A stretch of 64,000 nucleotides of DNA from Pseudomonas sp. 7P_10.2_Bac1 (GCF_025465935.1 NZ_JANLNV010000059.1:248001-312000); one strand, 5' to 3'; counted from the first letter of the stretch, positions 38,127 through 47,702 are shown. A program made the numbers and translations. Notes: generated by a model not told the origin, from the sequence alone.

Positions 38127-39146
38127 ATGCATACTTCACAGCTGCTGCCACCTGCCTCTAGACCTGTGGCCATTTTAGGTTCCGGGCATGCCCTACCCGA
38201 GCGAATTGTCACCAGCGCCGAACTGGACACCACGCTAGGTCTGGTGGAGGGCAGTGTGGCGCTTATCAGCGGTGTGGTCCAACGACATGTCGCCAGCTGC
38301 ACCGAAACCGCCGCCAGCCTCGGCGCCATTGCGGCGCGCCACGCTTTACGCGCGGCAGGCCTTGAACTGGATCAGATCGACCTGGTCGTCTGCGCCAGCG
38401 GCACCATGGACCAAGGCATGCCGTGCAACGCCGCCTTGCTGCACCGCGAACTGGGACTAGGTCACTCCGGTATTCCTGCCATGGATATCAACGCCAGTTG
38501 CCTGGGCTTCATCACGGCCGTCGACACTCTGTCGTGGCCGCTGATTGCCGGGCGCTACCAGCGCATTCTGCTGGTCTGTTCGGATATCGCTTCGTGCGGG
38601 CTGGACTGGCAAGATGTGGAGGTCTGCGGAATTTTCGGCGACGGCGCGGCCGCCGTGGTGCTGGGCGCCAGCGATGGCGGGCCAAAGATACTTGCCTCCA
38701 GCCTCAAGACATTTTCCGATGGCGCGCACCTGTGCCAGATACCTGCCGGTGGCTCGCGCTTTCACCCGCGCCGTATCGACACCGCGTTCGAACCGCTGAC
38801 CAGCTTTTCGATGCACGGCAAAAGCGTCTTCCGCCTTGCAGCCAAGCATCTGCCCACGCTAATGGATGAGCTGTTGTGCCAGGCCGGGCTGACGCAGACA
38901 CAGATCGATTGGGTCATCCCCCATCAGGCGAGCCAGCAGGCGATGCAACATGCGACCAAGCGACTGGGCTTGCGACGGGAAAAGGTTGTCGACATCTTTG
39001 CCCGACACGGCAATCAGGTCGCCGCTTCGCTACCCACTGCACTGGACATCGCCATCCGCGACCAGCGCATCCAGCGCGGGCAACGGCTAATGCTGATCGG
39101 CACCGGCGCGGGTCTGTCGCTTGGCGGCATGGTCCTGGAGTACTGA
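38127..39146 (+). CDS. KAS III-like ketosynthase
   Basis: A 339-residue thiolase-fold enzyme of the FabH/OleA type. The catalytic Cys125 (INASCLGFIT), His266 (WVIPHQAS) and Asn296 (HGNQVAAS) are all present. FabH has YGNTSAAS at the last position, so this protein is not the housekeeping FabH. It should condense two acyl thioesters, or transfer an acyl group. It opens a seven-gene operon with overlaps throughout, and no acyl carrier protein is encoded. The start at 38127 is the first plausible ATG after the IS remnant. Confidence 0.88.
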   Translation: MHTSQLLPPASRPVAILGSGHALPERIVTSAELDTTLGLVEGSVALISGVVQRHVASCTETAASLGAIAARHALRAAGLELDQIDLVVCASGTMDQGMPCNAALLHRELGLGHSGIPAMDINASCLGFITAVDTLSWPLIAGRYQRILLVCSDIASCGLDWQDVEVCGIFGDGAAAVVLGASDGGPKILASSLKTFSDGAHLCQIPAGGSRFHPRRIDTAFEPLTSFSMHGKSVFRLAAKHLPTLMDELLCQAGLTQTQIDWVIPHQASQQAMQHATKRLGLRREKVVDIFARHGNQVAASLPTALDIAIRDQRIQRGQRLMLIGTGAGLSLGGMVLEY

Positions 39147-40153
39147 TGAGGATTCTAGTCACCGGCGGCACCGGGTTCATTGGCCGGCACATTGTCTGGC
39201 GACTGGCGGCCAAAGGCTTCGAGGTGCAGTTCAGCGGCCGCAACGCCGTGGCGGCAGCCGAGGTTATTCGCCACAGCCCGGCCTCTGTGCGCTGGATCTC
39301 GCTGGAACACGGTACGCCTGCGGCCACCTCTACGCTGATCAACGCTACGCGAGGTTGCACCGCCATTGTCCATTGCGCGGCACTGTCCTCACCGTGGGGG
39401 ACGCCGCAGGCATTCGCCCAGGCCAACCTGGACTCCATCGACGAAGTGCTCCAGGCCTACCACGCCAACACGGTGAAACGCTTGGTGCACCTGTCGACAC
39501 CAAGCCTGTACTTCGCCTTCCGCGATCGTCTCGGCATCCGCGAAGACGAACCACTGCCAGCACCGGTCAACGAGTACGCCCGTAGCAAGGCGCTGGCCGA
39601 AACACGGGTGCATGCGGCCGGGCTCTGCGAAGCGGTGATCCTGCGTCCGCGCGCGGTGTTTGGCCCGTGGGATGGGACGCTGATGCCACGCCTGCTGCGC
39701 GTCATGCGGCGTGGACCGATCCCGCTAATGCGCGGCGGCCGGGCGCAACTTGACCTGACCTGCATCGACAATCTAGTGCACGCGGTGGAGTTGAGCCTGA
39801 CCCAACCGCTGCCGCGAGCCGTTTGCACCTACAACATCAGCAACGGCACGCCGCTGGCTTTCGAAGACTTACTGCACCGCATCGCCGAGCAATTCCGTCT
39901 GAAACTGCACACGCGGCGCGTGCCGTGGCCGCTGGTGGACGCGGTTGCACGGGCGCTGGAAACCAGCGCTCGTCTGCGTGGCGGCGATGAGCCTTTGCTG
40001 ACCCGCTATGGCGTGGGCGTGCTAGCGTTTAGCCAAACACTTGATCTCAGCGCCATCAGTAACGAACTGGGCTACCGCCCCGTGATAACACAAGACGAAG
40101 GCATTCGCCTGCACGCGCAGTGGTGGCTCGCCCAACAAGGAGCGCAAGCATGA
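39146..40153 (+). CDS. NAD-dependent epimerase/dehydratase family (extended SDR)
   Basis: A 335-residue extended short-chain dehydrogenase. The cofactor loop GGTGFIG (7-13) and the catalytic Tyr144-x3-Lys148 pair (NEYARSKAL) are present. It resembles the 3-beta-hydroxysteroid dehydrogenase/OleD branch, so reduction of the beta-keto product of the preceding enzyme is a reasonable guess. Its ATG overlaps the upstream stop (TGATG), and its stop overlaps the next start (ATGA). A much earlier in-frame start lies inside the ketosynthase gene and is not used. Confidence 0.87.
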   Translation: MRILVTGGTGFIGRHIVWRLAAKGFEVQFSGRNAVAAAEVIRHSPASVRWISLEHGTPAATSTLINATRGCTAIVHCAALSSPWGTPQAFAQANLDSIDEVLQAYHANTVKRLVHLSTPSLYFAFRDRLGIREDEPLPAPVNEYARSKALAETRVHAAGLCEAVILRPRAVFGPWDGTLMPRLLRVMRRGPIPLMRGGRAQLDLTCIDNLVHAVELSLTQPLPRAVCTYNISNGTPLAFEDLLHRIAEQFRLKLHTRRVPWPLVDAVARALETSARLRGGDEPLLTRYGVGVLAFSQTLDLSAISNELGYRPVITQDEGIRLHAQWWLAQQGAQA

Positions 40154-41004
40154 GCCGGACAGTCAGCCTCAACGTGTTGCGCGCCGGTTGGTGCCTGCAT
40201 CTGGAATGCATGGCCGATCATGGCGGGCGATGGGCACCTACACGTTTTCCGGCTCTGTGTGGCCTCGTTCGCCATCCCGATGCAGGGTGGGTGCTGTACG
40301 ACACCGGCTACTCCGAACACTTTTTTAAAGCGACCCAGGCGCTGCCCGAACGCCTCTATCGCAGCGCGGTGCCGGTGCAACTGCCGGTGCAGGAACAACT
40401 GCTCACCCAATTGAAGGCCTTCGCAATTGCTCCGAACGACATTCGCACGGTGATCATTTCGCACTTCCACAGCGATCACATCGCCGGGCTACGAGACTTC
40501 CCCCAGGCTTCGTTCATTGCCCTGGACGCCGACCGTCGACACATCGAAAGCCTGCGCGGCCACCGCTGGCGCGCCACCCTCGGTGGTCATTTGCCCGCGT
40601 TGCTGCCGGACGATTTTAGCGCTCGCCTGACACTGGCCGACGCCTGCAAAAGCACCGCACTGCCGGAGTGGATGGCGCCCTTTAGCCAAGGCCTCGACTT
40701 GCTCGGTGACGGTAGCCTGATCGGCGTGCCGCTGCCGGGGCACAGCGAGGGCCAGCTCGGTTTGTTCATCCCGGATGCTCAGGGTCGCCCGGTGTTTCTG
40801 GTAGCGGACGCCTGCTGGTCGGCTCCAGCTTGCCGCGCCGAGCGCCTGCCCGCTCCACCTGCGTTATGGTTGGCCAGCCACGATGCCAAACAGTACCGCC
40901 AGACCTACAGCGACCTGGGCACGCTGATCCGCCGTGAGCCGGCCGTGGCGGTGTTGCCGTCCCATTGCACGCAGGCCTGGGAGACGTTCAGCAATGAGAA
41001 GTGA
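40150..41004 (+). CDS. MBL-fold metallo-hydrolase
   Basis: A 284-residue metallo-beta-lactamase fold protein with the metal motif SHFHSDHIAG (His105, His107, Asp109, His110) and further His/Asp ligands at GHSEGQLG and VADACW. The family includes lactonases and thioesterases. In this operon it could release or hydrolyse a thioester or lactone product, but that is speculation. The start is coupled to the SDR gene by an ATGA overlap. Confidence 0.85.
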   Translation: MSRTVSLNVLRAGWCLHLECMADHGGRWAPTRFPALCGLVRHPDAGWVLYDTGYSEHFFKATQALPERLYRSAVPVQLPVQEQLLTQLKAFAIAPNDIRTVIISHFHSDHIAGLRDFPQASFIALDADRRHIESLRGHRWRATLGGHLPALLPDDFSARLTLADACKSTALPEWMAPFSQGLDLLGDGSLIGVPLPGHSEGQLGLFIPDAQGRPVFLVADACWSAPACRAERLPAPPALWLASHDAKQYRQTYSDLGTLIRREPAVAVLPSHCTQAWETFSNEK

Positions 41005-42352
41005 ACGGTTAATCGGTGCGTTGCGCAGCGCACTCAGCTTTATCCACAGCCGCTACCGGCTGCGGTTCACCCGTCGCGAAAAACTGGAAGCCTGGCAGGC
41101 CAAACAGTTGAAGCACTTCCTGCAACGCGTCTTGCCCAAGGCCCGACGCTTCAAAGACCTGAGCGCCACCGATCTCACCGACTTGCCGCTGATGGACAAA
41201 GCGACCTTGATGGACGACTTCGCCGGATTCAACACACGTGGCCTGAGCCTTGAACAGGTGTTGCCAGTAGCGCGTCAGGCAGAAAATTCCCGCGACTTCA
41301 GCACGACGCTGGGCGATATCACCGTTGGGCTGTCGAGCGGCACCTCGGGTAATCAAGGTGTGTTTCTGGTCAGCACGCTGGAGCGCCAACGCTGGGCCGG
41401 CATCTTGCTGGCGCGCACCTTGCCCAGCCATTTGCTGCCACGCTTGCTGTGCCCTTGGCGCGCACCGCTGCGGATCGCGTTTTTTCTGCGTGCCAACAGC
41501 CGCCTCTACACCACCCTGTCCAGTCGCCGGATCGACTTCGCCTTTCACGACCTGACCCTTGGCCTGGATGTGTCGCTTGAGCGTCTCAATACACAGAGGC
41601 CCGATGTGCTGGTGGCCCCGGCCACCGTACTGCGCGGCCTCGCCCAAGCGGCGCTGGCCGGGCGCCTGACAATACGCCCCACGCATATCCTGTCGGTGGC
41701 CGAAGTGCTCGAAAACGCTGACGCCGATGCTGTCAATACAGCGTTCGACGTCGCACCGCAGCAGATTTATCAGGCCAGTGAAGGCTTCCTCGGCTACACC
41801 TGCGAGCAAGGCACCCTGCACCTGAACGAAAGCCATCTGCACATCGAGCCAGACTGGCTGGACGCCGGGCACACACGGTTTCAGCCGATCATCACTGACT
41901 TCTCCCGGAGCACGCAGATGATCGTGCGCTACCGCCTCAACGATATCCTGCGGGTTGCCGAAACGCCTTGCGCCTGCGGGCGGGTCGAACGAGCGATTGC
42001 AGAGGTCGAGGGCCGCGCCGATGACGTTCTCTGGCTGCCTGACCTGGCCGGGCGTCAGTTGCGGGCGCTCTATCCCGACGTGTTGCGCCGCGCCTTGCTG
42101 ATGCACGGCGCCTCATTGCAGGAATATGAAATCCACCAGCAAGGCCTTCACTGGCAGATCAACCTGCGCACCGCTGACGACCACACCAACCTGTGCGCGG
42201 CCCTCAGCGCCAGCGTCCATGCGCTGTGTGCCCAACAGGGCCTGCGACCTCCGGCGCTGAGCTTCGGCCATTGGCAGGCGCCGCCGCTACACACCAAGCG
42301 CCGACGCCTGAAACTCCTTCAATTGCCCGAGGGTCTGCCATGCACGTACTGA
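40994..42352 (+). CDS. Coenzyme F390 synthetase/PaaK-like adenylating enzyme
   Basis: A 452-residue protein related to coenzyme F390 synthetase and phenylacetate-CoA ligase. The phosphate loop is GLSSGTSGNQGVFL (about 112-125), and IVRYRLNDILRV in the C-terminal part resembles the ANL hinge region. It probably activates a carboxylate as an adenylate. In the OleABCD pathway an adenylating enzyme closes a beta-lactone from a beta-hydroxy acid; the SDR-KAS III neighbours make this comparison worth testing. It overlaps the previous gene by 11 bases. Confidence 0.8.
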   Translation: MRSERLIGALRSALSFIHSRYRLRFTRREKLEAWQAKQLKHFLQRVLPKARRFKDLSATDLTDLPLMDKATLMDDFAGFNTRGLSLEQVLPVARQAENSRDFSTTLGDITVGLSSGTSGNQGVFLVSTLERQRWAGILLARTLPSHLLPRLLCPWRAPLRIAFFLRANSRLYTTLSSRRIDFAFHDLTLGLDVSLERLNTQRPDVLVAPATVLRGLAQAALAGRLTIRPTHILSVAEVLENADADAVNTAFDVAPQQIYQASEGFLGYTCEQGTLHLNESHLHIEPDWLDAGHTRFQPIITDFSRSTQMIVRYRLNDILRVAETPCACGRVERAIAEVEGRADDVLWLPDLAGRQLRALYPDVLRRALLMHGASLQEYEIHQQGLHWQINLRTADDHTNLCAALSASVHALCAQQGLRPPALSFGHWQAPPLHTKRRRLKLLQLPEGLPCTY

Positions 42353-43494
42353 TTCTCGGTGCACGTGCGCCTGCCTGCCTGGAATGGGCGCGAGCCTTTG
42401 ACGAAGCCGGATGGGCCGTCAGCGTCGGCGATTCGCTGAGCCAGCCGCTCAGCCGTTTCAGCCGCTCGGCGCAGCACTACGTGCGCTTGCCCGAGCCACG
42501 ACAGGACCCAGCGGCCTGGGTCGAAGCCCTCGCGACGGTGATAGAAACCCAACACATCGACCTGCTGCTGCCAACCTGCGAAGAAGTGTTTTACCTGGCC
42601 CACGGCCGGGAACGCCTGGCACCGTTGTGTCGGGTGCTGACCAGCGACTTTGCGCTGTTGCACCGCGTGCATCACAAGGGCCACTTTGCGGCCATGACCG
42701 ATGGCTGGACCCTGGCCGCTCCCGAAACCCGTGAGCTAACGGATCGTCAGGCATTGCTAGCACTCGCCGACGAAACCGCGCTGTGGGTGTTCAAACCAGC
42801 GTACTCGCGCTTCGCCTCGCAGACTTTGATTCGCCCGTCGGCCCAACAGATGAACAACGTGCATCCCACTCCCGTCGCGCCGTGGGTGGCGCAGCGATTT
42901 ATCGAAGGGCGGGAGCTTTGCAGTTTCAGCGTGCTGATCGACGGCGAACTTCGCGCCCACAGCTGCTATCACCCGCGCTACCGAGTGGGCCGTGGTTCGG
43001 GGATCTACTTCCAACCGAGCGCGCCGGAGTCGGTACACAGGTTCCTCGAACAGTTTGGCCGCGAAACAGGCTACACCGGCCAGGTGGGTTTCGACTTTAT
43101 TGAGGACCACGACGGCCGCTTCCATGTGCTGGAGTGCAACCCACGAGCCACCAGCGGCGTGCATCTGTTCGACAACCAGCGCCAGCAGTTGGTGAGTAGC
43201 TTGAACGACAAACCCGAGTTTTTGCTTAAACCGACCATGGAACCGCGCATGATCGCGTTGGCGATGCTTTTGCTGGCGGCGCCGCAACGCGCCTTTAGCG
43301 CTCCGTTCTGGCGAGACTACGCCAGCGCCCGCGATGTAATCGTCCAGAAAGGCGACTTCTGGCCGCTGGTCGCGCAGGTGTTGAGCCTGGGAGAAATCAT
43401 CGCCCGGGCTGCGTCCCGGCGCTGCGGATTGCTGGCCGCGTCCACCGCGGACATCGAGTGGAACGGCCAACCGTTAAGCGAGCGCACACCATGA
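42340..43494 (+). CDS. ATP-grasp domain protein
   Basis: A 384-residue ATP-grasp ligase of the carbamoyl-phosphate synthetase-like type. It starts MHVLILGARAPACLEWARAF and contains ALWVFKPAYSRFASQTLIRP (ATP-binding Lys), VAQRFIEGRELCSFSV, and QVGFDFIEDHDGRFHVLECN with the metal-binding Glu-x-Asn end (ECNPRATSG). Such enzymes join a carboxylate, via an acyl phosphate, to an amine. The substrate is unknown. It overlaps the upstream gene by 13 bases and the downstream one by four. Confidence 0.85.
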   Translation: MHVLILGARAPACLEWARAFDEAGWAVSVGDSLSQPLSRFSRSAQHYVRLPEPRQDPAAWVEALATVIETQHIDLLLPTCEEVFYLAHGRERLAPLCRVLTSDFALLHRVHHKGHFAAMTDGWTLAAPETRELTDRQALLALADETALWVFKPAYSRFASQTLIRPSAQQMNNVHPTPVAPWVAQRFIEGRELCSFSVLIDGELRAHSCYHPRYRVGRGSGIYFQPSAPESVHRFLEQFGRETGYTGQVGFDFIEDHDGRFHVLECNPRATSGVHLFDNQRQQLVSSLNDKPEFLLKPTMEPRMIALAMLLLAAPQRAFSAPFWRDYASARDVIVQKGDFWPLVAQVLSLGEIIARAASRRCGLLAASTADIEWNGQPLSERTP

Positions 43495-44630
43495 AGCTGC
43501 TGCTCGCAGAGCAACTTCTCAGCGAACCTGCCACCCCCAATGACAGCCTCGCCCGGCGCTATGTTCGCACCTGCGCCGGCGAGGCCTTGATCGGCAATGT
43601 CAGCGCCCGCATGGCGCTGCTCGACACCGGCGCGCAGCAGTTTCCAGTCAGCATTACCGAAGGCAACGAACCAGACGACAACTGCTATGTGGTGTCGCCC
43701 CAAACAACCTACAGCGGTTATGCCCGCGAAGAGCTCAAGCGCCTCGGTCGGCCATGGCTGACCTGGCCACTTAAGCTACTGACCCAAGGCATTGAACGCC
43801 TGCTGAGCGCGGCCAAGGTCGACAAACTGGTGCAGATCAACAACTGGCTGCTGTCGACCAACCTTTACCCAGCTGACTGGAACGTCGCCGAACTGCCAGC
43901 GATCACCGCGCTGATGCGGCAAACCTTTCCCGACCACGGGATTGGCTTTCGCTCGCTCAATGACTTCAGCAACCGGGAATTGCGCCAATGCCTGGAAGCC
44001 CTCGGCTACCTGAGCATCCCCAGCCGCCAGGTCTATCTGTTCGACGGTCGGGCCGGGGCGCAGGCGCCGTTTCTCAAACACCACAACTCTCGGCTGGACG
44101 CCACACTGTTGCGGCGCAGCCCGTATGACGTAGTGCCGGGCACAGCGCTGAGCGACACCGACTTCCAGCGCATCGAACACCTCTACAACCTGCTTTATCT
44201 GAACAAGTACTGCACACTGAACCCGCACTACAGCGCCCAATGGATGCAACGCGGCCAACACGAAGGCTGGCTCGAATTGCGTGCATTACGCAGCCCTGAA
44301 GGGCGTATCGACGGCGTGCTGGGCTGGTTCGCACATTCGGAGATCATCAGCACCCCGATAGTCGGTTATGACACTGCATTACCACAGCAGGCCGGGCTCT
44401 ATCGGCAACTGACCCGCCTATGCCTGCAAGAAGCCGTCGAGCGCCGCCAAGTGCTTAATTTCAGCTCCGGCGCCGCCGAGTTTAAACGCTTGCGCGGCGG
44501 GCAGCCGCAGATCGAATACAGCCTGATCCACGTCGCTCATTTGTCCTGGGGCCGACGGCTGGTATGGACGGTGCTAAGCCGCCTGCTGCATGGCATCGCC
44601 GTGCCCATGATGAGGAAGCTCAAACTGTGA
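43491..44630 (+). CDS. GNAT/FemAB-like acyltransferase family protein
   Basis: A 379-residue protein whose second half has the look of a GNAT/FemAB-type N-acyltransferase (DGVLGWFAHSEIISTPIVGY, then LYRQLTRLCLQEAVERRQVL and NFSSGAAEFKRLRGG). The first 100 residues are not recognised. It could attach an acyl chain made by the operon's ketosynthase to an amine. Family placement is moderate; there is no confident motif for acyl-CoA binding. Confidence 0.65.
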   Translation: MKLLLAEQLLSEPATPNDSLARRYVRTCAGEALIGNVSARMALLDTGAQQFPVSITEGNEPDDNCYVVSPQTTYSGYAREELKRLGRPWLTWPLKLLTQGIERLLSAAKVDKLVQINNWLLSTNLYPADWNVAELPAITALMRQTFPDHGIGFRSLNDFSNRELRQCLEALGYLSIPSRQVYLFDGRAGAQAPFLKHHNSRLDATLLRRSPYDVVPGTALSDTDFQRIEHLYNLLYLNKYCTLNPHYSAQWMQRGQHEGWLELRALRSPEGRIDGVLGWFAHSEIISTPIVGYDTALPQQAGLYRQLTRLCLQEAVERRQVLNFSSGAAEFKRLRGGQPQIEYSLIHVAHLSWGRRLVWTVLSRLLHGIAVPMMRKLKL

Positions 44631-45628
44631 ATCCGCTTGATCACTGGTGGCCAGTGGCACTCAGCCACGAACTGCTAAACACACCGTTGGCGTGCCAAGT
44701 GCACGACATGCCACTGGTACTGTTCCGCGCCAGCGAGGGCCGCCCTGCCGCACTGCCGGATCGCTGCCCGCACCGCTTCGCGCCATTAAGCGCGGGCCAG
44801 GTCCGCGACGGGCAGATCGAGTGCCCTTATCACGGCTGGAGGTTTGCCGCCGACGGGCGTTGCACCCGCGTGCCCGGCACCGACTTGGCGCCGTGCAGCA
44901 AGCCGCTGCTCGACAGTCTGCCCAGTTGCGAAGCCCATGGGCTGGTATGGGTCAGCCTGAACACCGAGAGCCCGTTGGCGCCGCCCGTTGCACCCGCCGA
45001 ACACCGGCACAAACTCGATACGTTCTGGATCACCGATCAAGTGCAGTGTTCGATGCAAGACGCGGCGGAGAATTTCCTCGACGGCTTCCACACCCATTTC
45101 GTCCACTCCGGCTGGATCCGTCATGACAAAAAACGACAGAAAATCAGTGCCTGGGTTCGCCCGCTCGTCGATGGAGTCGAAGCCCAGTACAGTGAAGAAG
45201 GCAAACAGTCAGGGCTGATTTCACAACTGCTCGAAGGTGAGCGCGGCACCAGCATGGGACGTTTCCGCCTTCCGGGCCTGGCGGAAATAGAGTATCTCGA
45301 CCGCAAGGGCGACCTCAATCTGCTAGTCAGCGCCTGGCTAACGCCTTCTGCTGACGGCCAGCTACGCTTGTTTGCACGGATCGCCACAGCGCGTGGCTGG
45401 ATTCCTGCGATGCTCAAGCGCTGCGTATTACGCAAGTTGTTCCGGCAAATACTGCGCCAGGATCAACAGATCCTGGAACAAGTCAGCACCAATCATAGGC
45501 GCTTCCAGACAATGCCAGCCAACCCGCTGGACGGCCCGCAGGACCTGCTCGGGCCGAGTATTCGGCAATTGCTCGAGCACGGCCAGCCGCAGGCTTTTGA
45601 AGCACGTCAGATCGACATCTGGCTCTAA
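44627..45628 (+). CDS. Rieske-type aromatic-ring-hydroxylating-like oxygenase
   Basis: A 333-residue Rieske oxygenase alpha-subunit type protein. The 2Fe-2S ligands are Cys47-His49 (RCPHR) and Cys66-His69 (CPYHGW). The mononuclear iron site is DGFHTHFVH, giving His155 and His160. It would hydroxylate or otherwise oxidise the pathway product. No ferredoxin or reductase gene is nearby. The GTG start overlaps the upstream stop (GTGA). It is the last gene of the operon. Confidence 0.88.
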   Translation: MNPLDHWWPVALSHELLNTPLACQVHDMPLVLFRASEGRPAALPDRCPHRFAPLSAGQVRDGQIECPYHGWRFAADGRCTRVPGTDLAPCSKPLLDSLPSCEAHGLVWVSLNTESPLAPPVAPAEHRHKLDTFWITDQVQCSMQDAAENFLDGFHTHFVHSGWIRHDKKRQKISAWVRPLVDGVEAQYSEEGKQSGLISQLLEGERGTSMGRFRLPGLAEIEYLDRKGDLNLLVSAWLTPSADGQLRLFARIATARGWIPAMLKRCVLRKLFRQILRQDQQILEQVSTNHRRFQTMPANPLDGPQDLLGPSIRQLLEHGQPQAFEARQIDIWL

Positions 45629-45688
45629 AAGGCAAGCGAGTTAAAATTAAATAGAACTAGAAGATCCATCCTGTATGGTTAGCGCTTT

Positions 45689-45817
45689 GTGAAAATTGGT
45701 TTCAGCTTATTAATACTTCTCTGCACTCTACTTGCTCGTTGGGCCAATGGCTTGGTCGTTATGTTGGGCGGAGGAATATTGCTGGTGAATCCACTGCACA
45801 AACAAGAAGGTTCCTAA
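45689..45817 (+). CDS. Possible 42-residue hydrophobic peptide
   Basis: A GTG-initiated frame encodes MKIGFSLLILLCTLLARWAN, then a second hydrophobic stretch and a polar tail. The shape suits a small membrane protein, but there is no clear ribosome-binding site and no known family. It lies in the AT-rich gap after the Rieske gene. Treat as doubtful. Confidence 0.2.
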   Translation: MKIGFSLLILLCTLLARWANGLVVMLGGGILLVNPLHKQEGS

Positions 45818-45910
45818 CACACCAGGCGCGCTGAAACGCAAAGACGCGCTGTGGCCTTGCCCCTTCAAAACTGCACTCTGCACCCACCTGATTCAGCCGG
45901 AACTGATTTG

Positions 45911-46489
45911 ATGGAAAGTACACACCCGACCGATGCCAAGGAGCGTTTGCTGGAAAGCGCCCGGCGTTTGTTTTGCCGCGAAGGCATTCACGCGACAGGC
46001 GTTTCTCGCCTGCTCGGTGAGGCCAAGGTCGCGCGGCGCACGCTGTATGAAAGTTATGGCTCCAAGGAGAACCTGCTGCGCGCGGTGTTTGATCGTGAGG
46101 CGGCGATGTGGTTTGGCTGGTTTGATCATTCCCTGCCCCAGCACACGGATGACCCTGAGCAACGTCTGATTTTTCTGTTCGATCTGCTCGAAGAATGGTT
46201 CGCCAGCGGGCGGTTCTTTGGTTGTCTGTTCACTAACGCGGTGGCCGAGCACGATAAGTCGTCCAGTTGGGTACGGGACTTGGCACAAGCGCATTTTGAT
46301 CGGGTGCATGCCCGCATCGAGGCGCTGGCCGCAGCGTGTGGGCTGCGTGATCCAGACTGGGTTGCACAGCAGATCTCGCTGCTCATAGACGGCGCTATCG
46401 CCACCGCCATGGTCACGCGCAATGCACAGAGTGCGCAGGTGGCACGCTCGATTTTGTTGACCCTGCTGCGCGAGGCGAAAGCCGTCTAG
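45911..46489 (+). CDS. TetR family regulator
   Basis: A 192-residue TetR-type repressor. The N-terminal HTH is seen as HATGVSRLLGEAKVARRTLY followed by ESYGSKENLLRAVF. The ligand domain is not informative. The start at 45911 removes an odd N-terminal extension and sits at the usual distance from the HTH. It could control either the biosynthetic operon before it or the ABC operon after it. Confidence 0.88.
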   Translation: MESTHPTDAKERLLESARRLFCREGIHATGVSRLLGEAKVARRTLYESYGSKENLLRAVFDREAAMWFGWFDHSLPQHTDDPEQRLIFLFDLLEEWFASGRFFGCLFTNAVAEHDKSSSWVRDLAQAHFDRVHARIEALAAACGLRDPDWVAQQISLLIDGAIATAMVTRNAQSAQVARSILLTLLREAKAV

Positions 46490-46616
46490 GCTGAGCCTCC
46501 CGGCATCACTTATTCCATAAAACACTAAGCTAAGCTGAAAATGTTAGTTCTGCTTATATTGCAGATCTCACATACTTCACACACCTGCCGAGAACGATCG
46601 GTCTACCTATTTTGGG

Positions 46617-47702
46617 ATGCGTGTGATGAGAGATTTTTTTCAGCGGTTGTTCTCCACTTCTGACGCTCAAGCGACGTCCGCACTCCAGCCCAATCTGAGT
46701 CGCCGCTCGTTCATGTGCGCCTGCGGTTGCGGGATGCTGGCGTTGAGCAGTGTCGGCACTGCCCTGCTGGCCGCCGCCAGTAAAGTCGAGGCCGCGACCG
46801 GCGGGCCGCTGCTGCGTGTCGGGCATATGCCCGCAGGCTGTGTCTCGCATTTGCTGCTGGCGAAGTTGCGCGGTGATTTTGCAGCGGCAGGCATTCAGGT
46901 CGAACTGACCCAGTTCAACAGCCCGAGTGATGCCTTGCAGGCCTTGCTGGCAGGCCGTCTGGAGCTGATGCACGGCCCTTGGACGATGACTGCCGCCGCT
47001 TATGCCAAAGGCACTCAGGACCTGCGCATCATCGGTGGCTCCGGCCAAGGCGGCATCGAGCTGGTAGCGCGCAACGGCTCGGTCGCCAACCTGGACGAGT
47101 TCATTGCCGCCGCCGGTAGCGGGTTGCGCGTGGGCACGCTGCGCCTGGACACCCTGGAGCTGGTGGGTTACGGCTCCATGGCGCGCCACGGCAAGTCCTA
47201 TAACGATTACCAAATGACTTTTTTCCCAAGCATGGCGGGCATGGGCGAAGCCATCGCCAATGGCCGCCTGGACGTCTGCACCCTGGCGCAGCCGTATGCG
47301 CAGAACGTGGTCAGCACCACCGGTGCGCGTTACTTGAGCGACTCCAATGCGGTGTGGGGCCCGGAAGCGGCCGACTGCGTGATCACCACCCAAGTGCGGA
47401 CCAGCGAAGAGCAAGCACCGCTGCTTAAGCGCTATCTGGAGTTGCTGCAAGCGTCAGCCAACGCGATGAAGGCCGACTTCGACGGCGCCATTGAGCAGTT
47501 GCAGCCGGTGTACGGGGTGTCCAAAGACGTGCTCAAAGTGGCCCTGGCGCGCCAGTCGCCCAACCCGGTCATCAGCCCGGTGGGCGTGGCGGGTCTCAAG
47601 CGCGGCGCGGGCTATCTGGTCGAGCTGGGCTACTTCACAGACAACCCGATCGATGCAGTGCTCGACCTGCGCCATCAACCGGCAGCTCAGGTGACGGGAT
47701 GA
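46617..47702 (+). CDS. Tat-exported ABC transporter substrate-binding protein
   Basis: A 361-residue solute-binding protein of the nitrate/sulfonate/taurine type (NrtA/SsuA-like). The N-terminus has a twin-arginine signal (SRRSFMCACGCGMLALSSVG), so it is exported folded. The signal is unusually rich in Cys (CACGC), which could hold a lipid or metal but is otherwise unexplained. LLRVGHMPAGCVSHLLLAKL starts the mature fold. Its stop overlaps the permease start, and the ATPase follows, making a complete importer. Confidence 0.87.
   Translation: MRVMRDFFQRLFSTSDAQATSALQPNLSRRSFMCACGCGMLALSSVGTALLAAASKVEAATGGPLLRVGHMPAGCVSHLLLAKLRGDFAAAGIQVELTQFNSPSDALQALLAGRLELMHGPWTMTAAAYAKGTQDLRIIGGSGQGGIELVARNGSVANLDEFIAAAGSGLRVGTLRLDTLELVGYGSMARHGKSYNDYQMTFFPSMAGMGEAIANGRLDVCTLAQPYAQNVVSTTGARYLSDSNAVWGPEAADCVITTQVRTSEEQAPLLKRYLELLQASANAMKADFDGAIEQLQPVYGVSKDVLKVALARQSPNPVISPVGVAGLKRGAGYLVELGYFTDNPIDAVLDLRHQPAAQVTG

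Noticed and set aside
38127..42352. Direct assignment as an OleABCD olefin pathway
   Set aside because: Only loose family parallels exist. The ligase is F390-synthetase-like rather than OleC-like, there is no OleB-type haloalkane-dehalogenase-like hydrolase, and extra ligase and oxygenase genes are present.
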